From assembly GCA_002372815.1 (NCBI GenBank), contig DFIR01000092.1:109503-122503 (forward strand): a DNA stretch of 13,001 nt, written 5' to 3'. A model generated the notes under the pieces. The model was not told the origin of the DNA and ran no database searches. It saw only the letters and a list, made by a program, of their open reading frames with translations. Positions 7,013-13,001 of the stretch are shown here, one piece after another. The translations under genes were made by a program, and so were the position numbers. The first letter of the stretch is position 1, and each line of letters starts with the position of its first letter. The stretch is from Lachnospiraceae bacterium UBA3692 (lineage in GTDB: Bacteria > Bacillota > Clostridia > Lachnospirales > Lachnospiraceae).

Positions 7013-8434
7013 ATGAGCAGTACTTCAAAAGCGAGACAGAGGATCCTTTCTCTGCTCGATGAAAACAGTTTTGTTGAGATCGGCGCCGGCATCACCGCCA
7101 GAGCGACGGATTTCAACATGCATCCGGAGCAGACGCCCTCGGACGGTGTCATCACCGGTTACGGCGTAGTAGACGGAAACCTTGTCTATGTCTACAGCCA
7201 GGACGCGGATGTCCTCGGCGGCAGCGTCGGCGAGATGCACGCAGCCAAGATCGCAAGGATCTATGACCTGGCAGTGCGCACCGGTGCGCCGGTGGTCGGG
7301 CTTCTCGACAGCGCCGGCCTGCGCCTGCAGGAAGGTGTCGACGCCCTCGGCGCATTCGGAAAGATCTACGCCGCACAGGCGAAGGCTTCCGGCGTTGTCC
7401 CGCAGATCAGCGGCATTTTCGGAAAATGCGGCGGCGGGCTCGCCCTGATCGCTTCGGCCTCCGATTTCGCTTTCATGGCAGACGACGCGAAGCTGTTTGT
7501 GAACGCGCCGAACGCCCTTGCAGGCAATGTTGAGGAGAAGAACGACACCGCAGCCGCGGCAGCGCGCTATGCGGCCGGCAATGTGGACGGCATCGGCTCT
7601 GAGGAGGAGATCCTCGCGAAGATCCGCGACCTTCTCACCTACCTTCCTTCCAACAATGAGGATGAGGCTGTGTGCGACAACGAGGACGACCTGAACCGCT
7701 CCTGCGGCAATGCGGCTGCTTATGCGGCGGATCCCGCATCTGCGCTCCTCGAGATCGCCGACAACGGCATGTTCTTCGAGGTGAAGAAGGGTTACGGGCC
7801 GGAGATGACGACCGGTCTGGCCGTGATCGGCGGCACGACGGTCGGTATCGTGGCCAATTGCAGCGCGAAGTACGACGAGAACGGCGAGAAGACCGCTTCC
7901 TATGATACGGCTCTCACCGGCGCCGGCTGCTACAAGGCGGCTGAGTTCGTCCGCTTCTGCGACGCGTTTGAGATCCCTGTCGTCACATTCACGAATGTCA
8001 ACGGCTTCGCGGCTACAGCGGCGGAAGAGCGCAAGATCGCGGATGCTTCCTCGAAGCTCGCGTTCGCTTTCGCTAGCGCAACCGTTCCGAAGATCAACGT
8101 CATCACCGAGAACTGCGTCGGAAGTGCCGGCATCGTCATGAACAGTGCCGCGCTCGGCGCCGACTTCACGATCGCCTATCCCGAGGCGACAGTGGGCATC
8201 ATGAACAGCGCTGCGGCGGCCAGGATCCTCTGCGCCGGCAAGAGCAGCAAAGAGATCGCGGAAGCTGCCGGCGACTATGAGGCCAGACTGAACAGCGCCG
8301 CGAGTGCGGCCGCGAGGGGCTACATCGACCAGATCACGGCTCCGGCCGATATCCGCAAGTATCTGATCGGAGCACTGGAAGTGCTCTATACCAAGCGTGA
8401 GGAGCTTCCCTCCAGAAAGCACAGCAGCAAGTAA
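7013..8434 (+). CDS. Divergent acyl-CoA carboxyltransferase (12S/MmdA superfamily)
   Basis: This 473-residue protein has the two crotonase-fold halves of biotin-dependent carboxyltransferases that move a carboxyl group between biotin and a CoA thioester. Superfamily features are SDGVITGYGVVDGNLVYVYS (residues 43-62), GGSVGEMHAAKIARIYDLA (69-87), the LLDSAGLRLQEG region (97-108), TVPKINVI (358-365) and the C-terminal GYIDQITAPADIRKYLIGAL (436-455). The two glycine-rich segments that usually form the oxyanion holes are altered: GIFGKCGGGLAL (134-145) and VGSAGIVMNSAALGADF (369-385). The usual DTPGF-like motif reads TNVNGFAATAAEE (327-339). At 473 residues it is shorter than typical 12S/MmdA subunits (about 510). 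A GGAGG site (7001-7005) supports the start. It heads an operon with sodium-pump subunits, so it probably supplies a carboxybiotin donor or acceptor step; methylmalonyl-CoA is one possible substrate, not proven. Confidence 0.85.
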   Translation: MSSTSKARQRILSLLDENSFVEIGAGITARATDFNMHPEQTPSDGVITGYGVVDGNLVYVYSQDADVLGGSVGEMHAAKIARIYDLAVRTGAPVVGLLDSAGLRLQEGVDALGAFGKIYAAQAKASGVVPQISGIFGKCGGGLALIASASDFAFMADDAKLFVNAPNALAGNVEEKNDTAAAAARYAAGNVDGIGSEEEILAKIRDLLTYLPSNNEDEAVCDNEDDLNRSCGNAAAYAADPASALLEIADNGMFFEVKKGYGPEMTTGLAVIGGTTVGIVANCSAKYDENGEKTASYDTALTGAGCYKAAEFVRFCDAFEIPVVTFTNVNGFAATAAEERKIADASSKLAFAFASATVPKINVITENCVGSAGIVMNSAALGADFTIAYPEATVGIMNSAAAARILCAGKSSKEIAEAAGDYEARLNSAASAAARGYIDQITAPADIRKYLIGALEVLYTKREELPSRKHSSK

Positions 8435-8448
8435 AGGAGACGCAAGGT

Positions 8449-9228
8449 ATGAAGAAAAGGCTTATAGCATTAATGACAGTGATCGCCTGTATCCTTGTCA
8501 TGACCGGCTGCGGATCCTCGCAGCAGGCTCCTGACCCGGACGCGGTGGCGCTCACGGAGACGGAACAGGAGCAGTGGCTGGAAGCTGGCGTGATGTTTAC
8601 GGAGTCCATGCGGGATATGTCCGCGAACGGCCAGGCGCTGACCGCCGCCGATGATCCGGTCTACGGCCCGGCTTTCGAGAGCTGGGAGACCGCCATGAAG
8701 GATATCGGCGAGGTGCTGAATATCACAGGCGAGTCCGTGGAATTCACCAAGGACAGCGGCAGGATCTCGGTCCTCGTGGACGGCTCCGACCACGACGCGG
8801 AAGTGGTCCTCAGCCTGGAACCCACACAGGGGTCCTATGATCTCACAAATGTGGCCGTGAACGTGATCTACTCCTTCGGGGAACTGATGGAGCAGGCGGC
8901 CCTCAACACGGTGCTCGGCATGGGCACGACCTTTGCGGTCCTGATCCTGCTCGCTTTCATCATCCTGCTGTTCGGCAAGGCGCTGAACAGGCCGGCGAAG
9001 CGCGTCATCGTCACCGAGGAAGCGCCCAGAAAGGCAGCTCCCGCGCCCGCTCCCGCAGTGCAGCAGGCGGCGGCAGAGGAGGAGAACCTCACCGATAACG
9101 CAGCGCTTGTCGCGGTGATCACAGCGGCTGTGGCGGCATATGAAGCAGAAGCAGCGGCGGCAGCAGGCACTGCGAAGACAGACGGATTCGTCGTACGCTC
9201 GATCCGGAAGGCCAGAAGAAAGATCTGA
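8449..9228 (+). CDS. oadG: OadG-family gamma subunit of sodium-pumping decarboxylase, with lipoprotein-type N-terminus
   Basis: In this enzyme family the gamma subunit is a small membrane protein that holds the carboxyltransferase and beta subunits together. This 259-residue version begins with a lipoprotein-like signal peptide (VIACILVMTGC, candidate lipidated Cys21). An outside domain of about 130 residues follows, then one membrane helix (LNTVLGMGTTFAVLILLAFI, from residue 152), the typical OadG segment. The cytoplasmic part has an Ala/Pro-rich linker (about 196-210) and a C-terminal block, NAALVAVITAAVAAYEAEA ... GFVVRSIRKARRKI, the kind of ending seen on clostridial OadG proteins. Typical OadG proteins are only about 80-120 residues, so the outside domain is an addition whose job I do not recognise. 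It starts 14 nt after the carboxyltransferase gene, preceded by AAGGAG. Confidence 0.85.
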   Translation: MKKRLIALMTVIACILVMTGCGSSQQAPDPDAVALTETEQEQWLEAGVMFTESMRDMSANGQALTAADDPVYGPAFESWETAMKDIGEVLNITGESVEFTKDSGRISVLVDGSDHDAEVVLSLEPTQGSYDLTNVAVNVIYSFGELMEQAALNTVLGMGTTFAVLILLAFIILLFGKALNRPAKRVIVTEEAPRKAAPAPAPAVQQAAAEEENLTDNAALVAVITAAVAAYEAEAAAAAGTAKTDGFVVRSIRKARRKI

Positions 9229-9282
9229 CCTGCCCGGCCATAACAGAACATTCTACATAATCATCCTGAGAGGAGAAAAATC

Positions 9283-9684
9283 ATGAAAAGCTATACCATC
9301 ACTGTCAACGGCGTTGCGTATGACGTAACTGTGGAAGAGAACGGCGCTGCCGCATACGCGGCTCCTGCAGCCCCCGCTCCCGCTCCTGTGAAGGCTGCCC
9401 CTGCTCCCGTGAAGGCAGCTGCTCCCGCTCCGGCTCCCGCCCCTGCAGCAGCTCCCGCCGCAGCGGCCGGCGCATGCAAGATCGAAGCCGGCGCAGCCGG
9501 TAAGGTCTTCAAGATCGAGAAGAAGGCCGGCGACGCCGTCAAGAAGGGCGATGCCGTGATCATTCTCGAGGCCATGAAGATGGAGATCCCGATGGTCGCG
9601 CCTCAGGACGGCACTGTCGCCACTATCGACTGTGCGGTCGGCGATCCCGTCGAGGCCGGTGCACTGCTTGCCACCATCGGCTGA
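9283..9684 (+). CDS. Biotin carboxyl carrier protein of the decarboxylase complex
   Basis: This 133-residue carrier swings carboxybiotin between the carboxyltransferases and the membrane pump. Residues 1-25 form a short N-terminal segment (YTITVNGVAYDVTVEENG) typical of decarboxylase carriers. Residues 26-64 are a flexible Ala/Pro linker with a repeated PVKAA unit. Residues 65-133 are the biotinyl domain with the EAMKMEI motif, where Lys99 is the expected biotinylation site. A clear AGGAG site (9271-9275) lies 7 nt before the ATG. It is the only biotin domain in the window; the OadA-type protein encoded at 11180-12589 has none of its own, so this carrier probably serves both carboxyltransferases. 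Confidence 0.94.
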   Translation: MKSYTITVNGVAYDVTVEENGAAAYAAPAAPAPAPVKAAPAPVKAAAPAPAPAPAAAPAAAAGACKIEAGAAGKVFKIEKKAGDAVKKGDAVIILEAMKMEIPMVAPQDGTVATIDCAVGDPVEAGALLATIG

Positions 9685-9711
9685 GAAGGAGCAACTTCGG
9701 AGGTTTAAAGT

Positions 9712-10857
9712 ATGGACTATATTGTAAGTACGCTTGACAACCTGCTTCACCAGACAGCTTTCCTGAGCCTTACGCCAGGAAATTACCTGATGATCGCTGT
9801 GGCCTGCGTATTCCTCTATCTCGCGATCGCGCACGATTTCGAGCCTCTGCTGCTCGTCCCTATCGCGTTCGGTATGCTGCTGGTCAATATCTATCCCGAC
9901 ATCATGGCGGCTCCGACCGAGACGGCTGCGGGCGGACTGCTGCACTATTTCTTCCAGCTGGATGAGTGGGCGATCCTTCCTTCGCTGATCTTCATGGGCG
10001 TCGGCGCGATGACGGACTTCGGTCCGCTGATCGCGAATCCCATGAGCTTCCTGCTCGGCGCTGCCGCGCAGTTCGGCATCTTCGCCGCATACTTCGGCGC
10101 GATCGCGCTGGGCTTCAACGGCAAGGCAGCGGCGGCGATCTCGATCATCGGCGGCGCGGACGGCCCGACATCCATCTTCCTGTGCTCCAAGCTGGGGCAG
10201 ACAGAACTGCTGGGACCGATCGCAGTGGCGGCGTATTCCTACATGTCGCTGGTGCCGATCATCCAGCCCCCGATCATGAAACTGTTCACGACGGACAAGG
10301 AGCGGCGCATCAAGATGGAGCAGCTGCGTCCCGTGTCGAAGCTTGAGAAGATCCTGTTCCCGATCGTCGTCACGATCGTGGTCTGCATGATCCTGCCCAC
10401 GACGGCGCCGCTGGTCGGCATGCTGATGCTGGGCAACCTGTTCCGCGAATGCGGCGTCGTGAGACAGCTGACAGAGACGGCTTCCAACGCGATGATGTAC
10501 ATCGTCGTCATCCTGCTGGGCACATCCGTCGGCGCGACGACGAGCGCGGAGGCGTTCCTGAATGTCACGACGCTGAAGATCGTGGCCCTGGGCCTGATCG
10601 CGTTCGCGTTCGGCACCCTGGCGGGCATCCTGTTCGGCAAGCTCATGTGCGCAGCGACCGGCGGAAAGATCAATCCGCTGATCGGCAGCGCGGGCGTGTC
10701 GGCAGTGCCGATGGCAGCGCGTGTATCCCAGAAGGTGGGCGCGGAATATGACCCGACCAACTTCCTGCTGATGCATGCGATGGGCCCGAACGTCGCGGGC
10801 GTCATCGGAACGGCTGTCGCGGCGGGCGTGTTTATGGCCGTTTTCGGCATCGTATAA
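9712..10857 (+). CDS. oadB: Sodium-translocating decarboxylase beta subunit
   Basis: This 381-residue integral membrane protein belongs to the OadB/MmdB/GcdB family, which decarboxylates carboxybiotin and exports sodium ions. Many hydrophobic segments run along the protein. The key family motifs are intact: IIGGADGPTSIF with Asp150 (matching the sodium-binding, proton-exchanging Asp203 of Klebsiella OadB) and NPLIGSAGVSAVPMAARV. In the second motif Asn321, Gly325, Ser330 and Arg337 have the same spacing as the functional Asn373, Gly377, Ser382 and Arg389 of Klebsiella. All expected coupling residues are therefore present and the pump should be active. A GGAGG site precedes the ATG, 27 nt after the biotin carrier gene. 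Substrate specificity lies in the carboxyltransferases, so the name oadB is by family. Confidence 0.95.
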   Translation: MDYIVSTLDNLLHQTAFLSLTPGNYLMIAVACVFLYLAIAHDFEPLLLVPIAFGMLLVNIYPDIMAAPTETAAGGLLHYFFQLDEWAILPSLIFMGVGAMTDFGPLIANPMSFLLGAAAQFGIFAAYFGAIALGFNGKAAAAISIIGGADGPTSIFLCSKLGQTELLGPIAVAAYSYMSLVPIIQPPIMKLFTTDKERRIKMEQLRPVSKLEKILFPIVVTIVVCMILPTTAPLVGMLMLGNLFRECGVVRQLTETASNAMMYIVVILLGTSVGATTSAEAFLNVTTLKIVALGLIAFAFGTLAGILFGKLMCAATGGKINPLIGSAGVSAVPMAARVSQKVGAEYDPTNFLLMHAMGPNVAGVIGTAVAAGVFMAVFGIV

Positions 10858-10861
10858 AACA

Positions 10862-10938
10862 GCGGGCGCCAAGTTCCGTTCATCACTATGAGCCCGCTGT
10901 CGCAGGTTGCCGCCATTGGACGGCAACCTGTCGGCACG
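10862..10938 (+). repeat. Structured 77-nt intercistronic element, copy A
   Basis: This is the first of two near-identical 77-nt units just after the beta-subunit gene. It holds two hairpins. Stem 1 pairs GCGGGC (10862-10867) with GCCCGC (10892-10897). Stem 2 is a perfect 10-bp stem, CAGGTTGCCG (10903-10912) with CGGCAACCTG (10921-10930), around an 8-nt loop. It ends in TCGGCACG. No T run follows, so neither hairpin looks like an intrinsic terminator. Copy B matches at 70 of 77 positions. I do not recognise it as a known RNA family. Confidence 0.85.
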
Positions 10939-10953
10939 TATCAAAATGCCGGG

Positions 10954-11030
10954 GCGGGTGCCAAGTTCCGTTCATCATTGTGAGCCCGCTGTCGCAGGTT
11001 GCCGCCACCACACGGCAACCTGTCGGCACG
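10954..11030 (+). repeat. Structured 77-nt intercistronic element, copy B
   Basis: This second copy starts 92 nt after copy A. The seven differences from copy A avoid breaking the stems: four are in the loop of stem 2 (10995-11004 with 11013-11022), two are in the loop of stem 1, and one turns a G-C pair of stem 1 into a G-T pair (T10959 with G10984). That pattern suggests selection for RNA or DNA secondary structure rather than a recent neutral duplication. Confidence 0.85.
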
Positions 11031-11034
11031 CAGA

Positions 11035-11094
11035 GAACAAGGCGTGAAGCGCCTATGTTCGACAAGGTCCAGGAATCCTTTACAGCAGGATTCT
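11035..11094 (+). other. Two further hairpins between the repeats and oadA
   Basis: The first hairpin (11035-11060) pairs GAACA and AGGCG with CGCCT and TGTTC, ten base pairs with one bulged A and a 5-nt loop. The second (11072-11094) pairs GAATCC (11073-11078) with GGATTC (11088-11093), flanked by a G-T pair. They are unrelated in sequence to the 77-nt copies. Neither is followed by a T run. Their role is unknown; together with the repeats they make the whole gap before oadA rich in potential secondary structure. Confidence 0.6.
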
Positions 11095-11115
11095 GAGACT
11101 GGGGGCTGATATAAA

Positions 11116-11152
11116 TGTGCAGGCCGCCGCAACACGGCAGCCTGCCGGCACA
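11116..11152 (+). repeat. Degenerate third copy of the hairpin module just before oadA
   Basis: CAGGCCGCCG (11120-11129) and CGGCAGCCTG (11135-11144) form a 10-position stem with one mismatch around a 5-nt loop. TGTG (11116-11119) can also pair with CACA (11149-11152). The right half matches stem 2 of copy B through the trailing CGGCAC with two differences, and one stem position has changed on both strands (T-A to C-G) while keeping pairing. It ends 27 nt before the chosen oadA start, close enough to affect translation. Confidence 0.65.
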
Positions 11153-11179
11153 TAATTATTCATGAGCAAGGGGAAAAAT

Positions 11180-12589
11180 ATGACTACAAATGCAAAACCG
11201 GTCAAGATCGTAGAGACCGTTCTCAGAGACGCGCATCAGTCTCTGATCGCCACCAGAATGCCCACCGACGAGATGCTTCCCATCGTGGAGAAGATGGATC
11301 AGGTCGGCTACCACGCAGTGGAGTGCTGGGGCGGCGCGACGTTTGACTCCTGCCTGCGCTTCCTGAAGGAAGATCCGTGGGAGAGACTGCGCAAGCTTCG
11401 CAAGGGCTTCAAGAACACGAAGCTGCAGATGCTGTTCCGCGGCCAGAACATCCTCGGCTACAACCACTATGCGGATGATGTTGTGGAGTATTTTGTCCAG
11501 AAGTCCATTGCGAACGGTATCGATATCATTCGCATTTTTGACTGCCTGAACGATCTCCGCAACCTGGAGACCTGCGTCCGCGCGACCAAGAAAGAGGGCG
11601 GCCATGCGCAGATCGCTCTTTCCTACACCATCGGCGACGCTTACACCGAGGACTACTGGATGAACATCGCCGGCCGTATCGAGGATATGGGCGCCGATTC
11701 CATCTGCATCAAGGATATGGCAGGCCTGCTGGTCCCCTATGAGGCGGAGAAGCTGGTCAAGGCCCTCAAGAGAGGCACGAACCTGCCGATCGACCTGCAC
11801 ACGCACTACACCTCCGGCTGCGGCAGCATGACCTACCTGAAGGCTATCGAGGCGGGCGTGGATATCATCGACACCGCGATCAGCCCCTTCGCACTGGGAA
11901 CCTCCCAGCCCGCGACGGAAGTCATGGTCGGCGCACTGGCCGGCACAGAGCGCGACACCGGCCTCGATCAGGCGAAGCTGAAGGAAGTTGCGGATTACTT
12001 TGCCCCTTACAGGGAGGAGTGCTTGGAAGACGGCCTGCTGAGCACCAAGGTGCTGGGCGTCAACATCCGCACGCTCCTGTACCAGGTGCCGGGCGGCATG
12101 CTCTCCAACATGGTGAGCCAGCTCAACGAGCAGGGCGCCGGAGACAGGCTGACGGAAGTGCTCGAGGAAGTGCCGAGAGTGCGTAAGGACCTTGGTGAGC
12201 CGCCGCTGGTGACGCCTTCGTCCCAGATCGTCGGCACGCAGGCCGTCATGAACGTTCTCTTCGGAGAGCGCTACAAGGTGGCTTCCGAGCAGACCAAGGA
12301 CCTCTGCAGAGGCAAGTACGGCCAGACCATCGTTCCCATGAACGAGGAGGTCGTGAAGAAGATCATCGGCGACGAGGAGCGGATCACCTGCCGTCCCGCC
12401 GACCTGATCGCGCCGCAGCTGCCCAAGTTCGAGGAGGCAGTCGCACAGTGGAAGCAGCAGGATGAGGATGTCCTTTCCTACGCGCTGTTCCCGCAGGTCG
12501 CGGAGGAGTTCTTCAAGTACCGCCTCGCCCAGCAGGAGAAGGTGGATCTCGCCAAGGCGGACACCAAGAATGGTGCCTATCCCGCATGA
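11180..12589 (+). CDS. oadA: Oxaloacetate decarboxylase alpha / transcarboxylase 5S-type carboxyltransferase, no biotin domain
   Basis: This cytoplasmic enzyme transfers a carboxyl group between oxaloacetate/pyruvate and biotin. The 469-residue TIM-barrel protein shows ETVLRDAHQSL (metal ligand Asp17), ECWGGATFDSCLRFL, LFRGQNILGY, the carbamylated-lysine motif CIKDMAG (Lys178) and DLHTHYTSG (metal ligands His207 and His209), then the PYC/OADA conserved domain with QVPGGMLSNM and GTQAVMNVLFGERYK. It ends without the biotinyl domain seen in full-length OadA or PycB (about 590-600 residues), like the separate 5S subunit of transcarboxylase, so it should use the carrier encoded at 9283-9684. ATG 11180 is preferred because AAGGGG (11168-11173) lies 6 nt upstream; ATG 11162 is in frame but has no good ribosome binding site. 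A 322-nt structured gap separates it from oadB. Confidence 0.93.
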   Translation: MTTNAKPVKIVETVLRDAHQSLIATRMPTDEMLPIVEKMDQVGYHAVECWGGATFDSCLRFLKEDPWERLRKLRKGFKNTKLQMLFRGQNILGYNHYADDVVEYFVQKSIANGIDIIRIFDCLNDLRNLETCVRATKKEGGHAQIALSYTIGDAYTEDYWMNIAGRIEDMGADSICIKDMAGLLVPYEAEKLVKALKRGTNLPIDLHTHYTSGCGSMTYLKAIEAGVDIIDTAISPFALGTSQPATEVMVGALAGTERDTGLDQAKLKEVADYFAPYREECLEDGLLSTKVLGVNIRTLLYQVPGGMLSNMVSQLNEQGAGDRLTEVLEEVPRVRKDLGEPPLVTPSSQIVGTQAVMNVLFGERYKVASEQTKDLCRGKYGQTIVPMNEEVVKKIIGDEERITCRPADLIAPQLPKFEEAVAQWKQQDEDVLSYALFPQVAEEFFKYRLAQQEKVDLAKADTKNGAYPA

Positions 12590-12621
12590 CGGTGAGGGGC
12601 TTCTGCCATAAGAATTGATCG

Positions 12622-12655
12622 AAAGAGTGCCGCAGTCATTGTGGCACTCTTTTTT
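12622..12655 (+). terminator. Rho-independent terminator after oadA
   Basis: AAAGAGTGCCGCA (12622-12634) pairs with TGTGGCACTCTTT (12640-12652), with one G-T pair and a 5-nt loop; the final T residues extend to 12655. It lies 32 nt after the oadA stop and ends the decarboxylase operon. Confidence 0.9.
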
Positions 12656-13001
12656 ATGTGTATGGCCTCACACAGAGAACCGTCCCAATGTCATTTAGAT
12701 AAGCGACACGTTGCGGAATCCAGTGGGAAAAGTATCGATTCGGTTTTCAGCGTAGTTTTCGCTTTTCAATAGGAATTGTTTAAACGGAAGCGAGTTCCGG
12801 ACGTGCGGTTTCCCTTTGAAAGCAATTCCGGGTATGAGAAAGCGAGTGTTTACTATAGCTAACTCGTTTTCCTTTCTTAAGTCTTCTCTCAAAAGCGAAT
12901 TTTCAGTGCTCGGAACTCGCTTCTGTCTGGAAGACTATCATTTGAAAGTGAAAAGCCACTGGTCGGCACTCGCTTTGTCTGGGGCATTTTCATTTGAAAG
13001 C
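12656..13001. repeat. Non-coding, AT-richer tail with degenerate AAGCGAGT-type repeats
   Basis: I see no convincing gene in this stretch. Copies of an AAGCGAGT-like core occur in both orientations: forward at 12787-12799 and 12839-12847, weaker near 12892-12900, and reverse at 12862-12866, 12911-12923 and 12968-12975. GAAGCGAGTTCCG (12787-12799) and CGGAACTCGCTTC (12911-12923) are a perfect 13-bp inverted pair. Two reverse copies form a clear direct repeat with a period of 52-53 bp, each with ACTCGCTT, then TGTCTGG, then TCATTTGAAAG (12910-12948 and 12963-13000). The window ends inside the array, so its extent is unknown. Confidence 0.6.

Noticed and set aside
9253..10944. A 563-codon open frame on the minus strand opposite the biotin carrier and oadB genes
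   Set aside because: It is a shadow of GC-rich codon use. The + strand encodes proteins with full family motifs here, and the minus-strand product is low-complexity Arg/His/Asp-rich sequence with no recognisable domain.
10862..11030. CRISPR array or tRNA-like structure in the two-copy repeat
   Set aside because: There are only two copies of a 77-nt unit with one 15-nt interval; CRISPR needs several short repeats with uniform spacers. The folds lack a tRNA cloverleaf and acceptor end.
10862..11152. Intrinsic terminators between oadB and oadA
   Set aside because: The stems are strong, but none is followed by a T run, unlike the three terminators elsewhere in the window.
12695..12892. A 65-codon minus-strand open frame
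   Set aside because: It lies in the degenerate repeat region, has no clear ribosome binding site or family similarity, and is best seen as a chance frame through repeats.

Overview
The window reads as chromosomal DNA from a GC-rich member of the Clostridia. A Lachnospiraceae-like anaerobe is my best guess. The basis is high-GC coding sequence with strong GGAGG-type ribosome binding sites, hairpin-plus-T-run terminators, the Firmicutes-type scpA-scpB pair, and a sodium-pump decarboxylase cluster with a separate biotin carrier protein. This is inference from gene content and style; there is no rRNA to place it. All genes are on the + strand, and no mobile element, tRNA, rRNA or CRISPR array is visible.

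Layout. (1) 1-2405 is the 3' nine-tenths of alaS (alanyl-tRNA synthetase), with its start beyond the left edge. (2) 2434-2797 is a complete small transcription unit: a near-perfect sigma-A promoter, rpsU (ribosomal protein S21, 57 aa) and a perfect 12-bp terminator. (3) 2829-6881 is a probable operon: weak promoter, proA, a membrane-anchored metallophosphoesterase, scpA, scpB, terminator. The first two genes overlap by 7 nt, the next gap is 16 nt, and scpA overlaps scpB by 172 nt. (4) 6940-12655 is a second probable operon: extended -10 promoter, a divergent acyl-CoA carboxyltransferase, an OadG-type subunit, a biotin carrier protein, the OadB-type sodium-translocating subunit, a 322-nt non-coding gap full of hairpins and a duplicated 77-nt element, a pyruvate/oxaloacetate-type carboxyltransferase (OadA/5S) lacking its own biotin domain, and a terminator. 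(5) 12656-13001 is non-coding, more AT-rich, and carries degenerate repeats cut by the right edge.

How the genes work together. Region 4 is the most interesting part. It encodes two different carboxyltransferases, one of the CoA-ester (12S/MmdA) superfamily and one of the oxaloacetate/pyruvate (5S/OadA) type, with a single biotin carrier and one sodium pump (beta and gamma subunits). The two carboxyltransferases plus the carrier match the composition of propionibacterial transcarboxylase (12S, 5S, 1.3S), while beta and gamma match the sodium-pumping decarboxylases. A reasonable inference is one membrane complex whose carboxybiotin can be loaded from either a CoA thioester or oxaloacetate and discharged either to the other acceptor or by sodium-coupled decarboxylation. 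No biotin carboxylase is in the window. The structured, repeat-bearing gap sits exactly between the pump genes and the second carboxyltransferase gene, where it could set their relative expression.

Region 3 pairs the SMC-condensin partners ScpA and ScpB with housekeeping genes. ScpA is unusual in its long acidic tail and in its frame running 57 codons into scpB.
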